Below, in pieces: positions 29,133-37,121 of a DNA stretch of 64,000 bases (the first letter of the stretch is position 1; each line of letters starts with the position of its first letter). This DNA comes from an uncultured bacterium (GTDB lineage: Bacteria; Hydrogenedentota; Hydrogenedentia; Hydrogenedentales; CAILVY01). The DNA lies in contig CALEDJ010000028.1 in NCBI GenBank assembly GCA_937951485.1, forward strand, positions 14,547 to 78,546, given 5' to 3'. Below the pieces are notes generated by a model that searched no databases, was not told the DNA's origin, and worked only from the letters and a program-made list of their open reading frames with translations. The translations under genes were made by a program, and so were the position numbers.

Positions 29133-29678
29133 CTATGCGCCGTATTGACGGCGTCTGTCAATGCGATCTCGAACGGCCATGCGCTGCCGCGCATCTTTCA
29201 CCACAGGCTGCTTTGCGCCCGCGATAACGGTCAATTTCTTCACGCGATGCTGGCGTTTTTCTTCGATGACCTGATGCACGTCCAACTTCCCATCCATGGA
29301 TTCTTTCGCGAACCCAGTCAGCGCTTCGCGCAGTTCCCGAATGGCTTGTGCGCATTTCATGTCCATTTTGGTCAAACACGCCGTACACAGCCGCATGCGG
29401 ACGTTTATGGCGGGCGCCCCGCATTGACCGCACGGCACCGGATCGGCGATCTCGGTGTTCTGCAAGCGACCCTGATGCAGCATACGCAAGACGCATGCCA
29501 GATCAACGGCGGCCGCTTCCGCAATTTGCTCCACAGTAAGTCCCGGCGTTTCCGAAAGCGCCTCGCCGATCTTCGCATAATCGGCCTCTTCATCCGCTTC
29601 ACACCGATGGCAGACAGGAGCCTGAATCATCGCATAAAGCCGACCGCACCGCGGACATTTTGTGATACGTGGCGCCAT
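29133..29678 (-). CDS. Zinc-ribbon/HTH protein resembling flagellar-operon protein YvyF
   Basis: 181 residues. The N-terminal zinc knuckle CPRCGRLYAMIQAPVCHRC is followed by a helix-turn-helix-like segment (TPGLTVEQIAEAAAVDLACV), a second zinc pair (CGQCGAPAINVRMRLCTACL), then a basic tail. This order matches the YvyF/TIGR03826 proteins of flgM-flgK operons. The ATG at 29678 is preferred, with GGGAGG upstream; ATG 29693 is 15 bases earlier. It lies 7 kb from flgL, so a flagellar role is plausible but unproven. Confidence 0.6.
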   Translation of the reverse strand: MAPRITKCPRCGRLYAMIQAPVCHRCEADEEADYAKIGEALSETPGLTVEQIAEAAAVDLACVLRMLHQGRLQNTEIADPVPCGQCGAPAINVRMRLCTACLTKMDMKCAQAIRELREALTGFAKESMDGKLDVHQVIEEKRQHRVKKLTVIAGAKQPVVKDARQRMAVRDRIDRRRQYGA

Positions 29679-29786
29679 AAGCCGCCTCCCCATGTCCTTT
29701 TAATCATACCATGAAATTGGCAAAAAGGGTAACACGTGAGGCTTTTGGTGCAGAAATGGATATGACGCCGCACCGATCTTGTAACC

Positions 29787-29830
29787 GTCATTGCGATCGG
29801 AGCGGCGCACTGCGCCGCTCCGCTGCCAGG
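29787..29830. repeat. GTCATTGCGATCG-type palindromic repeat, short copy
   Basis: GTCATTGCGATCG is followed by GGAGCGGCGCA and its near complement TGCGCCGCTCC. The opening 13 bases recur at 60732 in a longer copy of the same intergenic repeat class. A strong hairpin is expected in RNA from either strand. Confidence 0.55.
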
Positions 29831-30152
29831 AAAGCACCTTATGTTCTAGAAGATTGAAATCGAATCCGATAGTTTTTTCATATGCTCCCGATACAAACGG
29901 GAACCTTCCAGTTGAGCCTTTTTGTGCTGCGGCCGGAACAAGCCTCGGGGTGCTTGTAGCCGTCGCCCAAGGCCACCGCAAACACCCCACAACGGGAGTT
30001 GCTGCTGAGTACCGAATTCATTTGTCCAAGAATGCCGCGAAAGTACATCCTCTTTCTTCCGCGAATTGCCGCCGAAGGCGATGGGGGACTTGCAATCACG
30101 GGATTATGAGCAATGATTACTTCTATGGCTGGAATCTTATTAAAAAATGGTT

Positions 30153-30311
30153 GCATTTTAGCGGAGTGGTGTGCTGCGGGGAATGTTGTGTTCTTTCTAC
30201 ATCCCCCGGCGCATCTATGAATCCCCCTTTGAAGGGGGTGGCGCGAAGCGCCGGGGGATGTAAAAGGCCATATAGTGCGCCCCGACGATCTATGCCATTC
30301 CGCTAAAATGC
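30153..30311. repeat. Composite inverted-repeat element with GCATTTTAGCGGARTGG ends
   Basis: About 160 bases. The outer arms GCATTTTAGCGGAGTGG (30153-30169) and CCATTCCGCTAAAATGC (30295-30311) match 16 of 17. Inside are perfect 15-bp arms TACATCCCCCGGCGC (30198-30212) and GCGCCGGGGGATGTA (30248-30262), and within them CCCCCTT-TG-AAGGGGG. The right 50 bases recur at 32862-32910. AAAAAATG occurs on both flanks, offset by three bases from the arms. No ORF; MITE-like or REP-like. Confidence 0.6.
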
Positions 30312-30384
30312 TGCAAAAAATGTCTTCAGGCGCGGACAGTCCCAATTCAGCGGATTGTCAGCGTAGCGCGGCGGACGGGGGGGA

Positions 30385-32565
30385 TCATGCCCGCTTTCGG
30401 GCATGTGCGATGACCTTCTTCAATGCCGTAACCACCTCGTGGATGTTCTTGTCGGACATGGCTGGATAAAGCGGCAGCGACAGAATGTCCTGGGAGATCT
30501 CCGCTGCCACCGGGTAATCCTCCGGGCGCATGCCGAGGGTCTCGCGGTAATAGGGATGCAGATGCAGGCTATAGAAATGCACCGAGGACCCGACATTTTC
30601 CCGGCGCAGATCGTAGGCGATTTCATCCCGATTGCGCGCAAGCCTGTCCAAACGCAACCGGATGATAAACAGATGCCAGGCGTGCTCCACGTCGTCCAAT
30701 TCCCGGGGCAGGATGATTTCGTCCACTTCTTCCAGCACGCTCCGGTACATGGACGCAATACGTCGGCGCGCGAGCATGAACGTGTTGAATTTCTTCAACT
30801 GCTCCAGCCCCATCGCCGCGCTGACGTTACCGAGCGCATACTTGAATCCCGGCGCGACCACCTGCTGCGGCGCGGCGACGGCGCTGCGCCCGTACCTGTC
30901 CCAGGCCGCTGCAGCCATGCCGTTATTGGCCAGAAGCCGAATCTTCTCGGCGTATGCGGGGTCGCTCAGGGTGACCATCCCGCCTTCCATCGTCGTGATG
31001 TTTTTAATAGCGTAGAAACTGAAGCAGGTGAAATCGCTGCATGCGCCGATCGGCTTTAGTTTATACAGCGCGCCCAAAGCATGCGCCGCGTCCTCCACAA
31101 CGGGGATGCCGTGTTTTTCAGCAATCGCATGGATAGCGTCCAAATCGCACGGGTGCCCTGCGATGTGCACCGGCATGATGGCGCGGGTGCGCTCCGTGAT
31201 GGCCCCCTCCAACAACGCCGGATTCATATTGAACGTAACGGGGTCCACATCCACAAACCGGATTTTCGCCCCCATGTTCAGGATGGTGTTGCCGGTCGAA
31301 GCCCATGTCACCGGAGACGTGACCACTTCGTCGCCCGGCTCGACGCCGGCTGCAATCAGGCTCAGATGCAGCGCCGCCGTGCAGGACGATACGCCCACCG
31401 CCAGCGGCGCGGCCACGACATCGGCAAACGCATTTTCAAAGGCGCGCACCTGCGGCCCGGAGGTGAGCCACCCGCTCCGCATCGCCTCGACCACCGCCTG
31501 TTCCTCTTCCAACCCCAGCGTAGGCTTGCTCAAGGGGATGAAACGCGCCGCCACCGGTTCCCCGCCGAGATCCACCGGCGTCGCCATTAACTCTTTCATG
31601 CGCGCTAAATTGGAGAATTGCTTCTCAAAGGGGTTGACGTCGGCGTTGTCCAGCAGCCCGCGCAATTCCTGTACCCCTTCATCTATCGAGTACTGGCAGA
31701 AGAAGCCCAGGCGGGCGCGAATCTTGGCGAATTGCACCCGGTAGTTCCGGAGATCGTCGTCATCCTTGAGTACCTCCACCGTTACGCCGTCGAAATGGCG
31801 CGCCACGCGATGCGCCAAATCAAGGATGCGGGTGTTATACACATCCGACCCCGTGTTGAAAATCTCGCCGCTCACCTTCTCCGCCGGCGCTTCCAGGAGC
31901 AGCGCCATCGCCCGCGCCGCGTCGCGCACATGCACAAACGGCCGCCACTGGTTGCCACCGCCCCGCACCTCAATCCGTTGTCTGCGCATCGCCGTCGCCA
32001 CCATCAGGTTGACCGCCAAATCAAAACGCATCCGCCGCGACCATCCGAACATCGTCGCCACGCGCGCCACCACCGGTTCAAAATGCGCGCCCTTCATCTG
32101 GAGAATACCGTTTTCCGCCGCCAGTTTGCTCCGCCCGAAGGTGGACACCGGGTTCGCCGGGCTTTCCTCGTCAAGCAGTTCAAAAACCCCCCGCCCATAA
32201 ACCGAGCAGGAGGAAGCCAGCACAAACCGGCGCACTCCCCGCTGCACCGCCTGTCGCGCCAACTCCAGTGTGCTTTCCACATTCACATCCATCGCCATCT
32301 CCACATCCAAATCGCACGAGGGATCGTTGGACAGGCTCGCGAAGTGCGCCACTGCGTCAATCCCCTCAAGAATATCCGGCGATTCCTGGAGCCGGCGGAT
32401 ATCCCCCTCGACCACCTCACAGTTCGCGTTGGATGCGAAGTCCCGGACAGCGTCCCGCCCAAAACAGAACCGATCAAAAATCCGTACAAAATGTCCCCGG
32501 TCCAGCAGTTTGCATACCACCCAACTGCCGAGATAGCCCCCACCACCAGTCACCAGCACACGCAT
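30385..32565 (-). CDS. Fusion of NAD-dependent epimerase/dehydratase and DegT/DnrJ-type aminotransferase
   Basis: 726 residues from ATG 32565, which follows GGAGTAAGGGAC. Residues 1-325 are an extended SDR: MRVLVTGGGGYLGSW, VAHFASLSNDP, ASSCSVYGRG. The catalytic Tyr position of the YxxxK motif is Phe143 (STFGRSK, Lys147 kept). Residues 340-726 are a PLP-dependent sugar aminotransferase: FIPLSKPTLGLEEEQ, GWLTSGP, SSCTAALHLSL, EDAAHALGA and FSFYAIKNITTMEGG with PLP lysine Lys521. Such enzymes make nucleotide-linked amino sugars for surface glycans; here both are one chain. No glycosyltransferase operon surrounds it, but repeats lie on both sides. Confidence 0.88.
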   Translation of the reverse strand: MRVLVTGGGGYLGSWVVCKLLDRGHFVRIFDRFCFGRDAVRDFASNANCEVVEGDIRRLQESPDILEGIDAVAHFASLSNDPSCDLDVEMAMDVNVESTLELARQAVQRGVRRFVLASSCSVYGRGVFELLDEESPANPVSTFGRSKLAAENGILQMKGAHFEPVVARVATMFGWSRRMRFDLAVNLMVATAMRRQRIEVRGGGNQWRPFVHVRDAARAMALLLEAPAEKVSGEIFNTGSDVYNTRILDLAHRVARHFDGVTVEVLKDDDDLRNYRVQFAKIRARLGFFCQYSIDEGVQELRGLLDNADVNPFEKQFSNLARMKELMATPVDLGGEPVAARFIPLSKPTLGLEEEQAVVEAMRSGWLTSGPQVRAFENAFADVVAAPLAVGVSSCTAALHLSLIAAGVEPGDEVVTSPVTWASTGNTILNMGAKIRFVDVDPVTFNMNPALLEGAITERTRAIMPVHIAGHPCDLDAIHAIAEKHGIPVVEDAAHALGALYKLKPIGACSDFTCFSFYAIKNITTMEGGMVTLSDPAYAEKIRLLANNGMAAAAWDRYGRSAVAAPQQVVAPGFKYALGNVSAAMGLEQLKKFNTFMLARRRIASMYRSVLEEVDEIILPRELDDVEHAWHLFIIRLRLDRLARNRDEIAYDLRRENVGSSVHFYSLHLHPYYRETLGMRPEDYPVAAEISQDILSLPLYPAMSDKNIHEVVTALKKVIAHARKRA

Positions 32566-32768
32566 GTCCCTTACTCCAAATCCATCACCAATTCGATTCT
32601 CCGCGAAGTATATCAGGTGCGCCTTCCCTGAGGCTATATGACCGGAGGACCTGACGCCGCCTGACCGTGACCATACCGGTCTATCGAGTCCCCGAACATT
32701 CTCACTGTCGTCATGTCCGAGCAAGCGGGAATCCAGACATCATGCAGCGGTCACCCTTCGATTTTTCC

Positions 32769-32795
32769 GGCCTCCCGCTTTCGCGGGGCCTTTTT
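32769..32795 (+). terminator. GC-rich hairpin followed by five T
   Basis: GGCC(T)CCCGC, loop, GCGGGGCC, then TTTTT: the form of an intrinsic terminator on the plus strand. No plus-strand gene ends here, so it is probably part of the repeat cluster between divergent genes. Confidence 0.4.
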
Positions 32796-32861
32796 CCGTC
32801 CTGTCAGCCGTGTTGCGCGGAGGTTGCACCACACAGTTTGCGGAGGCAACGCCGGGAGGTC

Positions 32862-32910
32862 TAAAAGGCCATATACTGCGCCCGAAAACCTGTGCCATTC
32901 CGCTGAAGTG
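32862..32910. repeat. Partial second copy of the 30153-30311 element
   Basis: 49 bases beginning TAAAAGGCCATATACTGCGC and ending CCATTCCGCTGAAGTG. They align with the right end of the element at 30261-30310 with few changes. The left half is not recognisable. Together the two copies bracket the epimerase-aminotransferase gene. Confidence 0.6.
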
Positions 32911-33026
32911 TTACTCGGATAAAAATGCCGCATTCTTTCGTTGGCGCATAAATCCTTCTTGCGCTATACTCACGCTTTGTTTTCGATCATGGGAAAAAGT
33001 GGCGCTTCTCCACCGGAGTATCGAGT

Positions 33027-33950
33027 TTGGGCAAGGGCTGCAAGAAAACAGCGGAAGTGGCGCTCGAAGGCATCCGGGCGCGCGCAGGCGCAATGCGCGC
33101 GCAGGCAGACGCCGTCCGGGCGGAAGATCCCGACGGTGTGCACGACATGCGGGTGGCCTCACGCCGACTGCGCGCCGCCGTGGATGAATACCGTCCCGCG
33201 CTGGATAAGAAGGCATCCAAAGCGCTGCTGAAACACGTGCGCGCGGTGACCCGAACCCTGGGCCGCCCCCGGGAATTGGATGTCATGCTGGAAACCCTCG
33301 CCAAACACCGCGACACATTCAAAGGCGAGGCCAGAACCGCCGCCAACCACGCTTTGCGGCGCATCCGCGCGCGTCGCCGCGCGGTGGCAATGTCCTGCCG
33401 CGAAGCGGCGGCCATCGCGTCCGGCGCGCAGTTCGAAGAACTGCTGGAGACCTTGCTGGCAAGCGCCGCACCCTCCAGCGAATGCCTGCTGGACCACGCC
33501 CGCCGCAGCCTGAAAAAGAAATTCGACCGCTTGTGCAATGCTTACAAATCGTGGAAAGAAACCGGAAACGAAGAACGTCTCCATGAAGTCCGCATCGCCT
33601 TCAAAAAACTGCGCTACGCCTGCGAAGTGCACGCGCGAATCTACGGCGACCGCATGACGCGCTTCTTGAAGCGACTGAAAGATGTGCAGCAACTCCTGGG
33701 CGATTGGAACGACCTCCGCGTATTGCGTCTTGAACTGACCGATATCGCTTGGGAATTACCCGACCCCATGCGCGCGGGACTTCCCACCCTTATTGCCGCC
33801 ATCGGCCGCCCATGCGCCGAACTTGAAACCGCCTTCGCCGCCCATGCTGAACAATTCTTCTCCAAATCGCGCCGTCGCGGCGCCCGCCAACTCTTCCAAA
33901 CCCCCGCCATCTCGTGCCCTTGCTGCTCTCCCCCCAAAAAAGAACCATGA
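33027..33950 (+). CDS. CHAD domain-containing protein
   Basis: 307 residues, helical and very rich in conserved basic residues. CHAD signatures: DGVHDMRVASRRLRAAVDEY, LGRPRELDVMLETL, and in the second half LHEVRIAFKKLRYACEVHAR and VQQLLGDWNDLRVL. CHAD domains bind polyphosphate through Arg, Lys and His. The start is the TTG at 33027, with GGAG eight bases upstream; no ATG fits as well. It converges with the MFS gene. No polyphosphate kinase or CYTH gene is adjacent. Confidence 0.88.
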   Translation: MGKGCKKTAEVALEGIRARAGAMRAQADAVRAEDPDGVHDMRVASRRLRAAVDEYRPALDKKASKALLKHVRAVTRTLGRPRELDVMLETLAKHRDTFKGEARTAANHALRRIRARRRAVAMSCREAAAIASGAQFEELLETLLASAAPSSECLLDHARRSLKKKFDRLCNAYKSWKETGNEERLHEVRIAFKKLRYACEVHARIYGDRMTRFLKRLKDVQQLLGDWNDLRVLRLELTDIAWELPDPMRAGLPTLIAAIGRPCAELETAFAAHAEQFFSKSRRRGARQLFQTPAISCPCCSPPKKEP

Positions 33951-33990
33951 TTGCTTGCTTCTCCCGTTGTGGCCGCTCCCTTGATCACGC

Positions 33991-34005
33991 CCCGACAACG
34001 TCGGG
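33991..34005. terminator. Hairpin between convergent CHAD and MFS genes
   Basis: CCCGAC-AAC-GTCGGG, a perfect 6-bp stem with a 3-base loop, in the 59-base gap between two convergent stops. No U-tract. Possible bidirectional terminator. Confidence 0.35.
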
Positions 34006-34009
34006 TCAA

Positions 34010-35191
34010 TTATGCGACGGGGAATAACGCGCTCCGCTGTTTTCCAGGCACACGGGAGGAGACGAGGGCGCAGAAAAGGGCAAAGACGGCGGCGGCGAAA
34101 AAGACGCGTTCATAGCCGAAACCGACCCACAGCGCACCCGCGACGGCGGGGATGCTCATGCTCGCTATATGGTTGATGGAGACGCCCATCGCCAGGGATG
34201 CGTTCAGTTCCTGGTGCGAGGCGGTCATGCGCGAGAGATACACGGACCTCGCGTTGCCGAGGGCGAAGAGCAGGTCGTCCAGCACGAAACACACGCAGGC
34301 GACAAGGCGCGCGGTGTCGGCGTCGCCGGTCAGTTGTCTGGCGTAGCCGTACCCCAGGCAGACCACGCAGAGCGCGATGCCGTCACAGACCATGACGAAA
34401 CGCTCGCCCAGCCAGTCAATAACCATGCCCGCTAGCGGCTTGAAGACAATGCCGATGATCGCCGCGAGCATCAGCAACCCTGCAATGGACGAGGCGGGCA
34501 GTCCGTAGATTTTGATGAGGACCCACGGCCCGAAGGTGATGAAAATCTGCTTGCGTGTGCCGAACAGAAATTCCAGCAGATAATAAAGTCGAAACTGCCC
34601 GCGGTACACCATCCGCGATCGCGGCTGATGCAGGTGGGGAATATACATCAACATGTAGAAAAATCCGCCCAGCGCGGCAATCAGCGCGGCGATAAAGAAC
34701 GCATTGGCATAGACGGGATGCGTTTTGTCGAGAAAAAGCCACACCCCGCCGGTGCCGATCACCACGCCGATGGTGCCGACTGCGCTGGCCTGTCCCATGC
34801 GGCGACCGCGATTGTTCTCGCTGCTCAACGCCAGAATGACCGACGCGCCGACCGGCTGCAGAAGGTGCAGGCCCGCACTTGCCAGGAGCATCATCGCAAG
34901 CATCGGCAGGAACTCCGTGCCGAAGAGTCCCAAGCCCGCCAGGCCGCCCGCAAGCCCCAGCGCGCCGACCATCCCGACACGCGTCACGGGCAGCATGCAC
35001 AGTACCCCGGTCATCACCACGACCATTAACCCGGGGAACTCCCTCGGAAACTCCAGCCAGCCCCGGGCGTCCGCGCTCAGGCGAAACGTGTCCGCCAGGA
35101 AATTGTTGAAGATGGAATCGTTGATGCCTACCGCGACCGACATGCACACCACGGATGCCATGTACAGCGCCATCTGACGTTTCGGGGGCAT
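34010..35191 (-). CDS. MFS transporter
   Basis: 393 residues with about 11-12 predicted membrane helices, start at ATG 35191 (AAAGGAAT upstream). The central loop NNRGRRMGQASAVGTIG corresponds to the helix 4-5 region, and the second half begins after MVYRGQFRLYYLLEFL. No substrate-specific motif recognised. It is transcribed away from the membrane-protein pair at 35343, with a 151-base divergent promoter region between. Confidence 0.82.
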   Translation of the reverse strand: MPPKRQMALYMASVVCMSVAVGINDSIFNNFLADTFRLSADARGWLEFPREFPGLMVVVMTGVLCMLPVTRVGMVGALGLAGGLAGLGLFGTEFLPMLAMMLLASAGLHLLQPVGASVILALSSENNRGRRMGQASAVGTIGVVIGTGGVWLFLDKTHPVYANAFFIAALIAALGGFFYMLMYIPHLHQPRSRMVYRGQFRLYYLLEFLFGTRKQIFITFGPWVLIKIYGLPASSIAGLLMLAAIIGIVFKPLAGMVIDWLGERFVMVCDGIALCVVCLGYGYARQLTGDADTARLVACVCFVLDDLLFALGNARSVYLSRMTASHQELNASLAMGVSINHIASMSIPAVAGALWVGFGYERVFFAAAVFALFCALVSSRVPGKQRSALFPVA

Positions 35192-35342
35192 TACATTCCT
35201 TTCGTTGCATGACACCGGGATGAAATGGCCCGAATAGTACACCATTCCCCAAGCCCTGATCATCAAACACCGGCTCGAAACGTTTCATCCCCGCAACGTA
35301 CAATAGCGATGCATTCAACATGATGTTCATTGACTCAAACTT

Positions 35343-37121
35343 ATGACAGGTATTCCCGTGGGCGAAGAACTGAAAAAGAGTCGCCTTGTCCCCGCTGCCG
35401 TCATTGCGCTAGTCGCGGTGACACTGTCGGCCTTCGGCGTCAGCGTGTGGCAGCGCGCGTCCCATTTTGGTCTGACCGGCGGCGACATGGCCGGCGCATT
35501 CACGGCGGGCAGCACACTCATGGCGCGGCATTGGGACCGCGAAGGCGCGTGGAGACTCCGCTTCGTCATGTATTGGGAACCTGATTCCATCGAGTATCCC
35601 ACCCCCGCGTCGCGCACCCCTTACATTTCCTATCCGCCGGGATGCATTCTTCCTTTGTATGTTCTCGGGAAAATCAGTGCCCAAGGTCCATCAGTCCGCT
35701 TGACAGCGGGATACAACCTGGCCAATCAGGCCGCCATCGCCCTGTGTCTCGGCCTCATTGCGCTTATCTTGCTCTCGAAGATGGGATACCCGCTTCTATT
35801 GAGCCTGCTCTATTCGCTCCCGCCCATATTCCTGTACCTCTGGTTGCCGTCACCTTTTTACGAACATCAGATGGGCTATTTCGCCGACTCCGCGGTCATT
35901 TTGCCGTTCGTACTGTGCGTTCTCGTTGAAATCACGCGCGCCAATGTTCCTGATGACCGGGAAAGAAAACCGCTGGCACTGCTTCAGGGCCTCATCGCTT
36001 TCTGGGGCATGTTCACGGACTGGCTGTTTGCATTCGTATTGTTGTGCGTCTGGGGCGTGCGGCTGTTCTCCGGCGAAATGAGAAGCAAGCCCGGCGTTAT
36101 GTTCCGAAAAACGCTGATTTTCTGGACTCCCGCCGCGACCGCCCTCTTGCTTTTCTTTCTGCAACTGTGGCACCTCGACGCGATTCAACAGTTGGCCCTG
36201 CGATTCATACACCGCACTGGCATGGACGGCGGCGGCCTGAATGCATTGCGCCCGGTTCCCCGCGAGGTATTCTTCGGCGCACTTTTCACTTTCAACCTGC
36301 GCACACGCTTCTGGGAAACCTTTATCCCCGCCGCCTACGGAATGCCGGGAAAAATCATTCTTCTCGCGGCCTGTGCCGCGCTCGCCATGAGTCTTACGGC
36401 CCTGGTCATTATCCGGCTACGCAAAAAGGCGATTCCAGATGAAATGCGCGTAACGATATGGGCGGCATTTCTTCTGCTTGTCCCATGCCTGATGCACTCC
36501 CATATCTTCAAAAACCACAGTTCATTTCTGTTCCACTTTTTTTCCGTGCTGAAACTCGCCCCGGCCATGGCGATTATCCCGTTTGTCCTCATCCCGACAA
36601 CGTGTGTCGCACTGACATGCATCGTCCTTCGTTGGGATAGAGTCCTGCGCACCTGTATCGGCGTGGCGGTATTGCCGATGGTGATCATCCTGTGTGCGTG
36701 GTACCTCTACACACTGGGATGGCAGCGCGAACGGATGTACGGCGAACTCAATCTTGACATGCAGCGCGCGGCGCAATTTGTAGGCGCGCACACCGGATAT
36801 CACGACGTCGTCTTTTCGCCGGAGGAAAACATTCCCCGACATTTCTACGTCTATTCCATGAAGGTAACACATCAAGGACGGAGCATTGATCAAATCCGCG
36901 AAAGATTGGCGACCGTCTCCGGCGAATATGTCGTGAACCTCTTCCTGAAAAGCGATACGGATTGCGATGGATATCCCGGACTTGAATTGCTCTGCGACCA
37001 CGCCCGCGAAACCGTCCGGGAGGGAGAGTATATTCTGCACAAGATAGACAAACACGATTTTGAAAAGGCATATTCGATGTGGCAACAAGTTCCGGATCAA
37101 AGTGATGGCAATATCTCGTGA
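35343..37121 (+). CDS. Polytopic membrane protein of unknown function, paralogue 1
   Basis: 592 residues, about 10-11 predicted membrane helices followed by a soluble C-terminal domain of about 130 residues. It is paralogous to the next gene. Shared motifs are GAWRLRFVMYW, the LYLWLPSPFYEHQMGYF block, a TDWLFAFVLLC/SDWLFVFVAAC pair and GAHTGYHDVVFSPE in the tail. The first periplasmic loop with Asp-Ser (PDSIEY) after helix 1 recalls GT-C glycosyltransferases, but I do not see their usual acidic signature clearly. Weak ribosome binding site; GTG 35358 is another possible start. Function unknown. Confidence 0.7.
   Translation: MTGIPVGEELKKSRLVPAAVIALVAVTLSAFGVSVWQRASHFGLTGGDMAGAFTAGSTLMARHWDREGAWRLRFVMYWEPDSIEYPTPASRTPYISYPPGCILPLYVLGKISAQGPSVRLTAGYNLANQAAIALCLGLIALILLSKMGYPLLLSLLYSLPPIFLYLWLPSPFYEHQMGYFADSAVILPFVLCVLVEITRANVPDDRERKPLALLQGLIAFWGMFTDWLFAFVLLCVWGVRLFSGEMRSKPGVMFRKTLIFWTPAATALLLFFLQLWHLDAIQQLALRFIHRTGMDGGGLNALRPVPREVFFGALFTFNLRTRFWETFIPAAYGMPGKIILLAACAALAMSLTALVIIRLRKKAIPDEMRVTIWAAFLLLVPCLMHSHIFKNHSSFLFHFFSVLKLAPAMAIIPFVLIPTTCVALTCIVLRWDRVLRTCIGVAVLPMVIILCAWYLYTLGWQRERMYGELNLDMQRAAQFVGAHTGYHDVVFSPEENIPRHFYVYSMKVTHQGRSIDQIRERLATVSGEYVVNLFLKSDTDCDGYPGLELLCDHARETVREGEYILHKIDKHDFEKAYSMWQQVPDQSDGNIS

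Larger units (their letters stand above)
29694..30384. other. 691-base intergenic region rich in palindromes
   Basis: No convincing ORF on either strand. It holds the GTCATTGCGA-type hairpin at 29787-29830 and the composite inverted-repeat element at 30153-30311, both listed separately. The remainder shows nothing I can name. Confidence 0.6.
32566..33026. other. 461-base intergenic region with repeats
   Basis: Holds a GC-rich hairpin at 32769-32795, a dispersed repeat at 32862-32910 and the start region of the CHAD gene. The stretch from 32700 to 32760 looks like a palindromic-repeat remnant. No ORF supported. Confidence 0.5.
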
